64,000 nucleotides of DNA from Megaustenia siamemsis. Taxonomy: Eukaryota; Mollusca; Gastropoda; Stylommatophora; Ariophantidae. The position numbers and the translations under genes were made by a program. The notes beneath the pieces are model-generated. The model did no database searches, was not told the DNA's origin, and was given only the letters and a program-made list of their open reading frames with translations. The DNA is taken from the NCBI GenBank assembly GCA_032433765.1, contig JAVIAB010000047.1, forward strand, positions 12,857,107-12,921,106, read 5' to 3'. Within the stretch, counting starts at the first letter, position 1. Every line of letters begins with the position of its first letter. Shown here in pieces: positions 1 to 10,959 of the stretch.

Positions 1-1000
1 GAATAGATAGATAGATACAAATAAGAAAATGGTCTGGAAACTAAATACTTTTATTATATTATTATAAATAATATAAATTCTCAGAGGCTATTAATCATAT
101 ATTAATGTGAAATGTTTCAATAGACTTTTTAGTCATAGACATCGATAAATCACGGGATCCAATTGAGTAATTGACATGCAATGCAAGCAAGCATTTTAAT
201 TTTATTTTCGCGGGCAATTACAACAAGTGTCCAAAGTCATAAATCAGAAAGTTTTCATGAATCAACTGCAACAAACTCCTAGTGTAATGTTATGACATAA
301 ATTATTTCTTTGTATGTTTATCAACTATTATTAATTATGAAATTATAATTGTTTTAAACCGAGAAGATTCAAAGGAAAAAAAAAGAGATGAGATGACATC
401 TAGTCTAGTCCTAGTCTTGCAACCGTCGTAAATAGTAATAGTAGTGAACGAGTCACTAGTCAGTCAGTCAGTGCCGCGAAGTCTTTGTAGATAATCACAC
501 AATAATCATTTTATTCAAAGCTTGTTTAAATTAAAATAACAATAAATGAACTATTACACGTATACAAGTTAGTTATACGATCGCCAAAATGTAAAAAAAA
601 CAGAGAAACTAAATAATTTACAATTATTTATAGACAGACTCACAGACTGAGACTCAGACTGGTCAGTGAGTGCGCGGCTGCGCCGCATGGCCTCACCTTT
701 GTAGTTTACTAAATCAAAAGTCAAATGCTATGCTCAACGGCAAAACAACATCAAAACAGGTTAGAAAATGTTTAATAATAACTAATGAAGTAAAAAATAC
801 CTTACTCATAAAACAATGAAGATTCTCGTGTGTAATTAAAACGAATTTTGCTGACAGGCTGGAAAGGAGCGGTCTATTTTATATTCTCTAAGGATGTGTC
901 GTCTGGTCGCGCATGGGCGAGGTCAAAGGTTATGGGTATTCACCCGTAAGTGTTATCAATATGTCATTAGTAGTCACACGCTGAGTGACACAGAGGAGAC
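1..1000. other. No gene recognised
   Basis: AT-rich sequence starting in a short GATA run. A small CpG-rich patch at 672-686 (GCGCGGCTGCGCCGC) stands out and could be the edge of a promoter for a gene to the left, but no exon or known repeat is seen. Confidence 0.5.
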
Positions 1001-1009
1001 TGGTAGCTT

Positions 1010-1135
1010 TAAGGAGGAGCCAGTGGGGTATGGTATGCATTCCAAGGTATGTGGCAGCTTTACAGAAAAAGAACACAGCAAAATACTGACGTTTCTGCCG
1101 GTGGCCTTCTTCAGAAGACGGGACAACGACAACAA
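1010..1135 (-). repeat. R2 repeat fragment (GGCCGAAACG family)
   Basis: Shares with 10960-11110 the string of a tract like TGGTGACAGCTTTAC, a run like GAACACAACAAAATACTGACG, and a GAAGAAGGCC core, here in reverse. A dispersed retroposon-like repeat, degenerate. Confidence 0.6.
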
Positions 1136-1344
1136 ACGGTGAGGCACAGATACCTATAGCTACATGGATGATGAAGTTAGGGAGAAGTGGACAGAGGTAT
1201 GAGAGGTGGTATAGTCAGACGAGACAGAGATGTGGCACATGGAGGATAGGTGAAATGTAGAGATATAAAATGGGCCTAGCTATGCTTGTCTCTTCATGGG
1301 TTACCTCGAGCACCATATCATTCACACCTAACAGGATCCTCTTC

Positions 1345-1425
1345 CCCTTATGTCATCGTCATCATCGTGTGCCTTCTCCGCAACGAAGGTTGGCTACCAT
1401 GGATCGCCATTCTACTCTGTTTCTT
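1345..1425 (-). mobile_element. LINE-B 3' end fragment
   Basis: Matches the 3' end of LINE-B at 49780-49880: a GAT-rich tail, then CAACGAAGGTTGGCTACCAT and the CTCTGTTTCTTGCTTT region. Only the last 80 bases are present. Confidence 0.8.
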
Positions 1426-1433
1426 GCTTTCAA

Positions 1434-1499
1434 CAATAAAAACAAATGAGGGGTAATGCTGAGAAAAGTTTTTTCCTTACCCCTCATTTGTTGTTATTG
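1434..1499. repeat. Hairpin: inverted repeat with 23-bp arms
   Basis: Arm 1434-1456 and arm 1477-1499 are complementary with one mismatch, enclosing a 20-base loop. The inner 16 bases (AACAAATGAGGGGTAA) pair perfectly. It abuts the truncated LINE-B end. No known terminator or RNA family is recognised. Confidence 0.8.
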
Positions 1500-1689
1500 T
1501 ACCCCACTCTCAGACATATCACTCTTACCGCCTTTTGAGCACCTGTTAGTCTACTGTTCTACTCTTCCTCCTTTGTGTTGCACACCGACCCCTGTGTGAA
1601 CTCCTCTGGTTCGGTGTGCATTTGCGCACATTTCTGCACATTCACGACAGCCACACTTTTGTTACCATTTCCTTTTCATACACACCGAA

Positions 1690-2050
1690 TAGACATTTTT
1701 ATTTTTTAACATATTTCGAATATTTTTGTTTGAATGTTTTGTTATTAGTTTTGTGTGTGTTTTTTTCTTGTTGTTCCTGCTGAAGGCCTATTGGGCCGAA
1801 ACGTCGTTTAGTCTGTGTCGTCCACTTATCACGTAAAGCTTCTAACATATCATTTTTGTTTGTATTTTTAATTTTCCTCAGAGACGTACAGCTGGTTGGT
1901 ATCAGCGACAAAGCCTATCAAGATCCTACTCATGTGCTGAAGGTCTGTCGAATTGATGGTCACTAACATCATATTCCTATACGCCACTTGGCGTGACGGG
2001 GGTACTTTCCTATTTGTATTTTTACGCACTCAATAAAGGTACTAACCATT
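1690..2050 (+). repeat. R2 repeat followed by an S1 SINE tail
   Basis: 1774-1806 carries the R2 core (CCTGCTGAAGGCCTATTGGG then CCGAAACGTCG) and a downstream TACGTAAAGC-like segment. From about 1930 the sequence is the last third of SINE S1: GTGCTGAAGGTCTGT, the CGCCACTTGGCGTGACGGGG motif and a T-rich tail. Confidence 0.7.
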
Positions 2051-2149
2051 CAGTGTCCCATTATCATACGTGTGCTGTTGCAGAGCGCCTCATTAGTAAT
2101 TTAATGGCTTCAGCGTTGTTTTAAAAAAAAACAAAATGGAAAAAAAAAA

Positions 2150-2400
2150 AAAATTTTCTAGAACTCGTGGCAGAATGGGATAACTTATCATGCTCCAAAC
2201 CAGGAAAAGTCGGGTTCGAATTCCGGTAGGGACTAATGTATTTTTTCTAGGGGGGGGGGGATATAAACGCAAGTCCGAGCACCTCGTGGCGACAGCTCAG
2301 GGACAAGCGACCCTATATGCCCTCCACCCTTTCTCCCACCTCCCCGACGGACCCCAATAATGGGGGTAATGCCGTAAATACAGTTTTTTTTTTTTTTTTA
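2150..2400 (+). mobile_element. S6 SINE, tRNA-headed
   Basis: tRNA-like head with a B-box (GGGTTCGAATTCC), a body with CACCTCGTGGCGACAGCTC and an ATAATGGGGGTAATGCCGTA segment, and a T-rich end. A second copy is at 47290-47505, which shows it is dispersed. Confidence 0.75.
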
Positions 2401-2434
2401 AATTTCTTCAGATTACTGGAGACTACTTCAACAC

Positions 2435-2499
2435 GATTTGGAAAGTGTTTGTTGAAGACCTATGCTCCACAGCGAGCTGAAAGGTAGAAGAAGACGAAG
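2435..2499 (+). mobile_element. LINE-I 3' end, 65 bp, with 10-bp target duplication
   Basis: Matches the last 65 bases of LINE-I (38355-38410): TTGGAAAGTGTTTGTTGAAG, the TATGCTCCACAG motif and a GAAGAAGA tail. ACTTCAACAC flanks it at 2425-2434 and 2500-2509, so this is a complete, extremely truncated insertion. Confidence 0.85.
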
Positions 2500-2744
2500 A
2501 CTTCAACACAAAGCAATACCTTTTACCATCAAGAAATATTTTATACAGAGTATATTCACTCCAAATTTGTATTACCAATACCAAACATGATCATTTACGT
2601 CTAGCACAAATGAAAGCTTGTCACCCAAGAGATGCGATGTCTGAGAACAGCGCTTGGAGCAACATGAAATGGCAGAATCAGAACTACAGTATATGAGAAA
2701 GAGTAATCGTTGAACCAATCTTAAGCTACATTCAGAAACAACAA

Positions 2745-3010
2745 CTCGGTAGTCTAGTTAGGAATACCACTCGACTAAGCTACCGGCGTCGGACAACCCG
2801 CGTTCGATTCTCGCTGTAAGCAGTGTGAGTTGTACTCGTGGTTGGAATAAATTACCCCACGGACCAGCCGCTGGCAGTAATGGGTACCAGGATAATACTC
2901 TGGGAAGGTGATAAATATCGCCTCGCATTGTGAGTTTCGATGCTTGAAGCGACACTATCCAGAAGTCTCCGAACACTTCAGGATAGGAGGCTGAGCACAT
3001 GGATGGAAAC
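2745..3010 (+). mobile_element. S2 SINE, tRNA-headed
   Basis: Head with A-box-like TAGTCTAGTTAGGAATACC and B-box-like GCGTTCGATTCTCGC. The body has TGGCAGTAATGGGTACCAGG and CCGAACACTTCAGGATAGG. Part of the body recurs inverted at 23610-23690. Confidence 0.7.
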
Positions 3011-3149
3011 TCGCGTGCTAAGACGCCGATTCAAGTCTCGTACTTGACCTGCTCATCTAGAGAAAACGCGGTGTGATTTCTTACCACACAAAGCATATAT
3101 AAAAAGAGAAGAAGGGCCAGTTACATACCATCAGAAGAAACAGGTAATC

Positions 3150-3830
3150 AAATCAATCAGAAAGACCATAATTCCCAACTCAAGACACCTTTCATAATAT
3201 GAATAGATGGGAACAAGTTATCATTGTTGCAGGAGCTACTGAGTTAAGAGCTCTGTGCACACCGTGAGCTGTGTGTTTCATCCGTTTTGATCATGTTTAG
3301 ATATTCCAATTGTTTATGATGAATGATGATAAATCGTATGGCAGGGAACAGTTGGCTGTGTTCACTTTCTGTGCGGTTTCGCCTTATGTCGTTTGGCGTG
3401 TGCTGAGACTGCTATGATGGGGACTACAGCTACCTTTCTTTGTCTGGGAGATTTGTTAGTAATTAGAATGATTACACTGGCACGGGCGGTTGAGCAAGTA
3501 TGGATTTTAATTCGTTTGCAGTGACACCGGAGCCTTCCATAACCAAAGAACCAAAGTTATCATATACGCCTTAGAACAGGACACAATCGACTCCACAGTC
3601 ACATGTATACAACATTCAAGATCGACACCTCAACTACATGTACATGTGGACAGGCGCTCCAGACTGCTGAATACACACTTCAAGACTATACTGAATATAG
3701 TAGAGTAAGGAAACCCCATTGGCCCATAGATACATCACTACAGACAAAAACTATATGGGCCACTGCAAGAATTACAAAAGACAGTAAAATTATACAGGAA
3801 ACGACATTGTAGATGTAGACAATACTTCAG
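3150..3830 (+). mobile_element. LINE-F 3' fragment (GATA-tailed subfamily), interrupted by R1
   Basis: The left part ends ATGGGAACAAGTTATCAT. The right part (3554 on) continues into the C-terminal coding end seen at 33885-34225 (CTCGQALQTAEYTLQDYTEY and WPIDTSLQTK). This Cys-His-type C-terminus follows RNase H in jockey-like LINEs. The tail is GATAGATA. R1 (3225-3553) splits it. Confidence 0.85.
3225..3553. mobile_element. R1 retroposon, 329 bp, with 10-bp target duplication
   Basis: Flanked by AAGTTATCAT at 3215-3224 and 3554-3563. The interior matches 34943-35280 along its length (GCACACCGTGAGC, ATGATGGGGACTACAG, TATGGATTTTAATTC). No coding potential and no clear tRNA head. Origin unknown. 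Confidence 0.8.
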
Positions 3831-3891
3831 GTGAACGAAGACAGATAGATATAAACATGCAATATATATATATATATATATATAGTGGGCA

Positions 3892-3979
3892 TCATCAGGT
3901 ACCGGGCCTACTTGCGTAGGAGATCATGTCTCTCCACAACTTTCGATCTCAACAGTTATTTATCATTTCTGTGGGCATC
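3892..3979 (-). mobile_element. LINE-D 3' end, 88 bp, with 12-bp target duplication
   Basis: ATATAGTGGGCA is at 3880-3891 and 3980-3991. Between them is only the last 88 bases of LINE-D, including GATCATGTCTCTCCACAACT and TTATTTATCATTTCTG. A (TA)n run precedes it at 3860-3880. Confidence 0.85.
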
Positions 3980-4024
3980 ATATAGTGGGCAAGATTACTA
4001 AATATATCAGTGTCAGAACACAGT

Positions 4025-4300
4025 GCAGCCATTTTAAAAAAAAAACTGTAGTGACTTTTATAATTTGTCTTACATGTTGTTGGTTTCTAGTGATCTATTG
4101 GTTGATTCTTCAATGACATTTCTTACATGTTGTTTTCTAGTAATTCTATTGGTTGATTCTTCTTGGTATTTCTTACATGTTGTTGGTTCTAGTGATTCTA
4201 TTGGTTGATTCTTCAATGACATTTCTTACATGTTGTTGTTTTCTAGTGATTCTATTGGTTGATTCTTCTATGGTATTTCTTACATGATATGATAAAGTAT
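4025..4300. repeat. Minisatellite, about 62-66-bp unit, about 4 copies
   Basis: The unit runs from TTTCTTACATGTTGTTG through CTAGTGATTCTATTGGTTG to TTGATTCTTC. Copies differ by small indels and alternate between AATGACA and TATGGTA near the end. Confidence 0.85.
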
Positions 4301-4389
4301 GACCCACTGACCAAATCCAGTTCGTAACAACCCCATACCAAACCTGACATGCCCATCTGTCTCGAGAAATTATTGATTTTTTTTTTTTT

Positions 4390-6180
4390 TTAACGCAAAA
4401 CTTAGCTTGAAAACAAATATATGGCCCTTTTCGTCTTGTCAGACGGTCTAGTGGAGGCTATTGCGTATTTTTTTGGGTATTGTTTTTGCCGAACAGCTTC
4501 TCTCGTGGCTAATTCTACCAGTTTGACAAAACACACGCGGTCACATAAGAACAGGTCAGGCTCGCTGGTCCACAGGGTTTACCATCCTTTTTCATGAGTC
4601 TCTTCTCTCTAAGTCCTGTGTTTAGAACAGTCTCAAATGTTGTTATACCGTTCCTTATACGTGCTCTCATGATGTGCGATCACTTGCCAGATGTTGCCAG
4701 TCGTTTTCACAGATGGAGAAGTCTTTCAGAGATGATTTGCAGATATCTCTATATCGTAGTTAGGTCTGCGATTTGTCGTTTTCGTGTTTTAGCTCGCCAT
4801 ATAGTATTTGCCTAGGAAGCGTTTTTCTTCCATCCGTTGGACATGCCCCAGCCATCTTAGCCTTCGACTTTGAGCATCGACATGATGTTAGGGTCTTAGC
4901 ACGTTGCAGGACAGTTAAGTTGGTTATTTTGTCCTGCCATTTGATGTGCATTTTTTGCGGAGACATCGCATGTGGAAGACATTTAGTCTTTTTTCCTGGT
5001 TTGAGTATGTTGTCAGGTTTCGGATCCATATAGTAGTGGCTAAGCACACAAGTTGATATATTAAGAGTTTAGTCTTTTGAGTTAGTTTCGTGTTGTTCCA
5101 TGCCCTTTTTGTGAGTTTGCCGAAGGTCGTAGCTGCCTTACAATTCGACAGTTTATTTCTTCATCAAGAGAGATGGTTGCGTAACTGTGGATCCAAGATA
5201 TGTAATTTCTGTACTGATTCTAGTGGGCAGTCTTTTAGAGTAATAGATATAGGTTTGAAGTCACTTGATTTAGTATTACTGTCTCTGAACATTAATGACA
5301 GTGAAAAAAGGTCGCATGCTTTATCCAGGTTGTTGATCAGCGACTGTAGGGTGGCCTCACTATGAGCGACTAGGGCTGCATCGTCAGCAAATAAAACCTT
5401 TAAGTAGGACCACTGTTTTGGTTTGCTCTTAGTCGTGCTAGGTGACAGTGAGCCATCTGGTCTAGTGCGAATGTAATATCCCTGAGCTGTTTTCGAAGGT
5501 GTAATTTAGGAGGGCAGCAAAAAAATACCAAAAAGGGTGGGGGCGAGGACACATCCCTGTTTCACTCCTTGTTTTTGACTTTGAAATTCTCTGATGGACT
5601 CCATCAAAATGGACTTTGCCATTCATGTTTCATGGAGGATTATCAGCCTAATAATTTAGGAGGCAGCCTATGCCTTCTAACACCTTGTAGAGACCATATC
5701 TGTTTACATGTGTCGAATGCCTTTGTGAGATCCACAAAGGCATATAGAGCGGCATTTTTGTTCCCGACATTTTTCCTGCAGTTGTCTAAGAGTGAAGATC
5801 ATATCTAGTTGATCTCCCGGGTCTGAAACCGCATTGGGACTCGGGAAGCACCGTTCTGCAAGTCTATGCAGGCGATTAAGTACGACTCTAGCAAAAGCTT
5901 TGCCTGTTGTGCTAAGAGAGAAATGCCTCTGTAATTGTTGCAGTCACCACTGTCTCCTTTATTCTTGTACAGCGTTATAATCTGGCATTTCTCATATCAT
6001 GAGGTATTCTCCGTTTCTCCAGCATTTAATTAGCAGTTTTGTATAGTGTGGACGTAGTACGTTAGGTTGTCCTTAGTACATCTGTGGGAATGTTGTCATT
6101 CATGCAGCTTTTCCTCTTGAGAGGGCATTTATAGCGTCAGCAAGTTCGTTCATAGTAGGTCAACATCAGTTCAACATTAA
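4390..6180 (-). pseudogene. LINE-E reverse transcriptase remnant
   Basis: A decayed non-LTR element. On the minus strand the C-terminal region reads IKWQDKITNLTVLQRAKTLT near 4900 and QILYGEL near 4800. Upstream (5530-5780) the frame-broken RT includes GVKQGC-like and FVDLTKAFDTC-like stretches. It corresponds to the RT-to-C-terminus half of an endonuclease-type LINE. No intact ORF. This is its only copy in the window. Confidence 0.75.
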
Positions 6181-6329
6181 AACAAATAGAGCCTCATATA
6201 TCATGTACAGATCAATGCTAACGTTCCTTGTCATCGAATGTGATTACACGGTAAATGTTTAAATAGGAGCAAAAGGACCACAATGGTCTGCGGAGATAAG
6301 CGGTTCGCTAACTTACCATTGACCTATCG

Positions 6330-7150
6330 TCCATGTGTGCTCATCATCATCATTGAGTGGTCGTCTCCGCATCGAAGGTTGATACCATGGAGCACCATTC
6401 TGCAATGTCTCATGCTTTGATGGTGCAGGTTGTCATAGGCTGATTTGTCAATCTTTTGATGTTACTCGTCCATGTTAGTCTTGATCTGCCTCTTTTACCT
6501 TGTATTTTGCCTTCCAAGATTACTTTTAGTAGGCTGTTGTGTCTTTTAACATGACCGAACAATCTCATTTATCTTGTTTGAATTGTATTTAGTAGTTCTC
6601 TTTTCATTTTTAGTTGTTTTAAGACTTCATAGTTTGTTTTCTTTTCTTTCCACCAAATTCTATATATTCTTTCTATATATCCACATTTCAAAGGCTTCAT
6701 TTCTCTGTTCTGTTTTCTTGGTCTAATGTCCATGTTTCTGCACCATATAGGAATGTTGAGAAGATATAACAATTTGCTATTTTTAGTTTTAGCCCTGGTG
6801 TTATTTGTTTTGATGTTAGTATATTTTTCATGACTTTAAAATTACTTTTTGCCATCTCTATTCTTTGTTTTGTTTCAGTTTTATATTTTCCATTACTGGT
6901 TATAATATATCCAAAGTAGCTGTAGCTTTGAACTTTCTCCAGGTCTATTCTTCTATTTTTTATCCACTTTGTAGGTTTTGAGTATTATCTTGTTTATGAT
7001 CATAGTTTTAGTCTTTTTGATATTCATATATAATCCATATTTTTTGCTTGTCATGTTTATTTCATGAAGTAATTGTAGATATTTTAGTAATACAGTAATT
7101 CTATTAATACAGTATCATCAGCATATCTTAGGTTATTTATTATCGTTTAC
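6330..7150 (-). pseudogene. LINE-B copy, 5' truncated
   Basis: Same 3' region as 49780-50600: GAT-type tail at about 6345, then the C-terminal coding region on the minus strand (RIWWKEKKTNYEVLKQLKMK), back to the RT end near 7130. Several frameshifts. Confidence 0.85.
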
Positions 7151-7429
7151 ATTTATATAGTGTAATGCTTTCAACAAACTGACGAACATCTGGAGATCTG
7201 AAGTTCCCAAAAAACGAACAAAATTAGACTGTTCAACTCCCGTGTGATACCATTGCTAATATATAGTTGTGGAAGTTAGACATTTACCAAAATCTAGATG
7301 GAAATTAAATGCCTTTGAAAACGAATGTCTATGTGGGATCTAAAACACAAGCTGGAAAAAATTACATTTCAAATGAACAGATAAGAGACGAATCAAAACA
7401 AGAATACGTGTCGAGCTTTATACGAAGGT

Positions 7430-7735
7430 GTTGGAAACACATCTATCTATCTATCGTCCGTTCGAGACGAAGACGGCACGTAGGGCAGAACCACAATCTA
7501 AAAAAAACAGAAACCTTGCGTGCCAAAATGGCACATATTGCAGAGATCACTGCTTCCAAAACTTATGGCTCTGTTTCCATAACAATACTTTTTTACAATG
7601 ACAGCTTGTCAAACCATCGATCAACCTCCTTAGTCACCTCTTACGACATGCCTGGAAGGTCACAGTGTCACTATTCTTTACTTCCCTCATAATGAGGACC
7701 CGGTAACACACGGGAGGTTGGAAACACATAGTCAC
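7430..7735 (-). repeat. R3 repeat with GATA end
   Basis: Begins on the plus strand with CTATCTATCTATCG, then CGAGACGAAGACGGCAC, AAAATGGCACATATTGCAGAG, and ends near GGACCCGGTAACACACGGG. Related copies are at 9550-9760 and 36953-37095. Its GATA end and first 40 bases resemble the 3' end of LINE-C, so I orient it minus. Confidence 0.65.
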
Positions 7736-7965
7736 AGCTGAAAGAGTTAGTTATTCACTTCTTATCGTGTCTCTTATGTTGGAGCCGGTTTGAATAATGT
7801 TTTTTTTTTTTTTTGGCTGAAATATTGAAAATCTCCACGCGGTGACGTTCTTTTTTAAGAGCTTAACTATAGTCACGTACGTATACCTCTGTTGTAATTC
7901 TCCAAAAAAATCAAGTCACAAATAATAATATTAATAATAATTGTTTAGTCTACAAAACTGTTCGC
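7735..7965. other. No feature recognised
   Basis: Contains a poly-T run at 7800-7814 and AT-rich sequence. Confidence 0.4.
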
Positions 7966-8440
7966 TAAAGAGAGTGCACCAGCAACACGGTCCACACCTG
8001 GCAGACACAGTGGGGCAGCTGGTAGTGTCTTTACTAGCGGCGGTGGGGGAGCAGAAGCGCTTGTAACCTGCGGTCGCAATAGCAGGGTCGGCACACCATC
8101 AGCCGACCAAGACCTAGCATTTCTACCTCCTCGTGGTCTCCCCTGGAAACAGTCTGCGTCAAAACAGACTGCTAACAGAAGCTAGGATCGCCGTGTTCCC
8201 TGTAGTGGTGGCTGTTACTGATATAGATGACCCAGTATTGCAGCACCTCTGGGCTGGACTAGTAGTTTCCCAGCATAGCCTGGGACAGACGAACTCCAAC
8301 CTCTCCAGTAAGAGCCGGGAATGTCAAGAAAGCCATTACGACCCGCCACATCGTATGAGTCAAAGGGCAACCTGTCCGCATCAACTCTTGGCAATCCGCC
8401 AACAACAACAACCAGCGGCGGACGGTGGGTTTGAAACTTA
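7965..8440 (+). repeat. SINE-like repeat, relative of the 17215-17340 segment
   Basis: CCAGTATTGCAGCACCTCTGG, CAGCATAGCCTGGGACAGACG and GGGAATGTCAAGAAAGCC match 17210-17300 in order. The family is otherwise unclear. Confidence 0.45.
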
Positions 8441-8444
8441 AGAA

Positions 8445-9090
8445 GGACATGACTTTTCGGTTGACATTTAATCGGATAATTTGCGACATAAACATTGCTA
8501 CAATTTGCGCTATGTAATATAGTTCCTTCAATTATTGCCCTAAATTATCATAATTATAATTACATCATAATATCTTTGTTATGAACATTATTATGAAAAA
8601 AAAACATGGTTTCTCTGTTCATTAAAATCTCTTATAGTTTTGTTGAGGTTTTCTTTTCTATATAAAGCTCAGTTATTGTTAAGGAGCCTTCATAAATTTT
8701 CCGCCCAATCTGCACTACTTCTATAGGTTTAATATAAAGATAGAACTGCATTTGATTTGTCAGTCTTTTTTTGCCACGGGAACGGGGAAGAAATAGTTAC
8801 AATACTTAGTTCTCATACACATTGCAAGTTCATTAGATGCCTTTTAACGGTTGTAGTCTGTTTGACTTCCACAGACATAAACGTTTATTAGTAACGGCTT
8901 GAGTTATTTGAACTATATCACGGATATACTAATGAAAACGGTGGTTGGTTGTACATTCATATTTAACTCATTGAGCTGGAATGTGATTGTGTTGTGTATT
9001 CTGATGAAATATTAGAAGAGTCATGGCCTAGTTGTCTCCTCTGAATATCCGCCGTTGGTCTGTACCCATGTGTACGAGGTTATATAGTTC
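8445..9090. other. No gene or repeat recognised
   Basis: AT-rich non-coding DNA. No splice-bounded open stretch, tandem repeat or shared repeat was found. Confidence 0.5.
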
Positions 9091-9108
9091 ATTTGTCAGT
9101 GCACAGTA

Positions 9109-9368
9109 GGGAGCCGCGATAGCTCAGTGGTTAGTGAACTGGACTACAAAGGACAAGGGGTAGGGTTCGATCCCAACCGACGGCTTCCGGGTTCACCCAG
9201 CCTTAAATGGGTACCGGATTTTTTTCTGGGAAAGTAAATCAGCACGGGCGTAATACTGACCACATTACCCAAAAATCATGTGCTGAAGGTCTGTAAAATA
9301 TAGGGTCACTAACACCGTATTTCCCTATATCGCCACTTGGTGTGACGGGGGTACTTTACTTTACTTAC
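9109..9368 (+). mobile_element. S1 SINE, full length, with 17-bp target duplication
   Basis: Reference copy of S1. tRNA-like head: GGGAGCCGCGATAGCTCAGT, TGGTTAGTGAACTGG (A-box side) and GGGTTCGATCCC-type B-box. Body: GGGTTCACCCAGCC, TTTTTTTCTGGGAAAGTAAA, ATCATGTGCTGAAGGTCTGT and CGCCACTTGGTGTGACGGGG; tail (TTTAC)n. The 17 bases TTTGTCAGTGCACAGTA flank it perfectly (9092-9108, 9369-9385), so it is recent. The head is a SINE promoter, not a tRNA gene. Confidence 0.92.
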
Positions 9369-9429
9369 TTTGTCAGTGCACAGTAAACTATAGAATTATG
9401 ATGAACATTTATAAACAAGGAAAAAGTGG

Positions 9430-9770
9430 TATGGTAACAGCTTTACGTAGGTGAGAAACAAAACAAAAGTAGAACGACGTTTCTGCCAAAGGGCATTCAG
9501 TACGAGTAACAAACCACAACACACACACATATATAAGGATATACACACAAATCTATCTATTTATCTATTGTCCTTTCAAGCCGAAGACGGCACACAGGGC
9601 AGAACCACAATCTCAAAAACAGAAATCTTGCGTGCCAAAATGGCATATATTGCAGAGATCACTGCTGTTTCCATAACAATACTTTTTACAATGACAGCTT
9701 GCCAAGCCATCGATCAATCTCCTTAGTCGCCTCTTACGACATACCTGGAAGGTCACAGTGTCACTATTAA
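9430..9770. repeat. R2 fragment then R3 copy
   Basis: 9430-9510 resembles R2 in reverse (GTATGGTAACAGCTTTACG, ACGACGTTTCTGCC). 9550-9760 is R3 (CTATTGTCCTTTCAAGCCGA, AAAATGGCATATATTGCAG, TCGCCTCTTACGACATACC). Confidence 0.6.
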
Positions 9771-9996
9771 ATCTAACTACATGGCGATAATATGCTAGAC
9801 TGTTAAAAAAAAAAAAAATAAGGAAATAAGTCACTTCCCTGAGGTCCAGATCTTGGTCAGCCACAGAGCTTGTTCGTTTCAATGACTGGATTGAAATTGA
9901 TATGTCCGTACAGTCCGACCAACAGGGCGGGACTAATGTGTGAAAAACAGTAGGGAACAGGCAAATAATTGCAATGCTGCGGTGAAGCTGGTAGCA

Positions 9997-10140
9997 AGGA
10001 GCCAATGGTGGGGTGTGCTTTACAAATGAAGAACACAACACAATACTGACGTTTCCAAACGTCAGTATTGTGTTGTGTTCTTTATTTGTAAAGCTGTTAC
10101 CATACCTTGGAGTGTTTAGCACACCCCACCATTGGCTCCT
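9997..10140. repeat. Palindrome of two inverted R2 ends
   Basis: Outer arms 9997-10018 and 10119-10140 (AGGAGCCAATGGTGGGGTGT then GC) and inner arms of 24 bases meeting at 10055/10056 (GAACACAACACAATACTGAC then GTTT) are perfect inverted repeats. The right side has about 25 extra bases (GCTGTTACCATACCTTGG...). The sequence is R2 joined head to head. Confidence 0.85.
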
Positions 10141-10436
10141 GTGAAAAACAGTAAGAAGGAAAGAGTTCTAAAAATATGTGGAGGTGGGTACACGATCCTA
10201 GCCTTTAGTATTACTGGAAACTGAGTTGATGCCCAATAAGTAATTCCACCTAGAAAAAGTGAACATATAAATATGTGTATATATCTGCAACTATGGGTGT
10301 GTACAGCGACAAAGATGTGCACGAAACACCTGCGTACCTACCCGCATTTAAATATTGAGAGAAATATTTATAGACATATATAGGTACGAGAGCGCATGAG
10401 GGTAAGAAATATGTAGTTTTTAGTTAGCCGAGTTGA

Positions 10437-10590
10437 CAGTGTTCCTAGCGTTTGGCTTTTCGTGGCAAGGCGTTTTGCCACGAAGTACAGGTTCGATCCT
10501 GCTTAGGACCCATATTTGTTCTTTGTTTTTTTTTCTGTTGTTGATTATTTGTCATTGTTTTCCTAGCCGTAAATATACCTCTATGTCTCA
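10437..10590 (+). mobile_element. S3 SINE, tRNA-headed
   Basis: Head with B-box ACAGGTTCGATCCTGCTTAG, then a T-rich body (CATATTTGTTCTTTG, TTGTTGATTATTTGTC). The body matches 26495-26590. Both copies are partial or divergent. Confidence 0.55.
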
Positions 10591-10776
10591 ATTGATTCGC
10601 TAAGAAATATGTAGAAAGTCTTCTATGTGTATGAGACTACTCCAGCTATAGATTTACATTCTTGCTTAAAGTTGGCTGTGGTCAGTGAAAGGATGGGTTG
10701 AAAATGCATTTTCTTTCCAGCAAGAACACACTAGAACGCTTTCCAGTAAACTTGAATAAGTTTAATCTTGTATTAA

Positions 10777-10832
10777 CGATGTACTGTAGATAGAAGATTG
10801 TAGAGGGACATCATCGCCTAAATGATGACGAT
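10777..10832 (+). mobile_element. LINE-D 3' fragment, 56 bp
   Basis: TGTAGATAGAAGATTGTAGA then GGGACATCATCGCC matches the C-terminal end of LINE-D at 44630-44670, followed by ATGATGACG tail remnants. Confidence 0.65.
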
Positions 10833-10959
10833 TGTAGACTTATAGTTTAAAAACAACTTTAAATAATGGTTTCTAAACTATAATTGTATGACGAAGCAGC
10901 CACTGTTATTATAATTACCATAATAATAATACCATATATATCCTAGATGGAGTAGTATT

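Noticed and set aside
7965..8440. Host exon (102-codon frame)
   Set aside because: Shares a collinear segment with 17210-17300, so it is a dispersed repeat.
9109..9190. tRNA gene (A-box and B-box)
   Set aside because: No cloverleaf anticodon arm or acceptor closure. The head is fused to a SINE body with target duplications. The same holds for the S2 to S8 heads.
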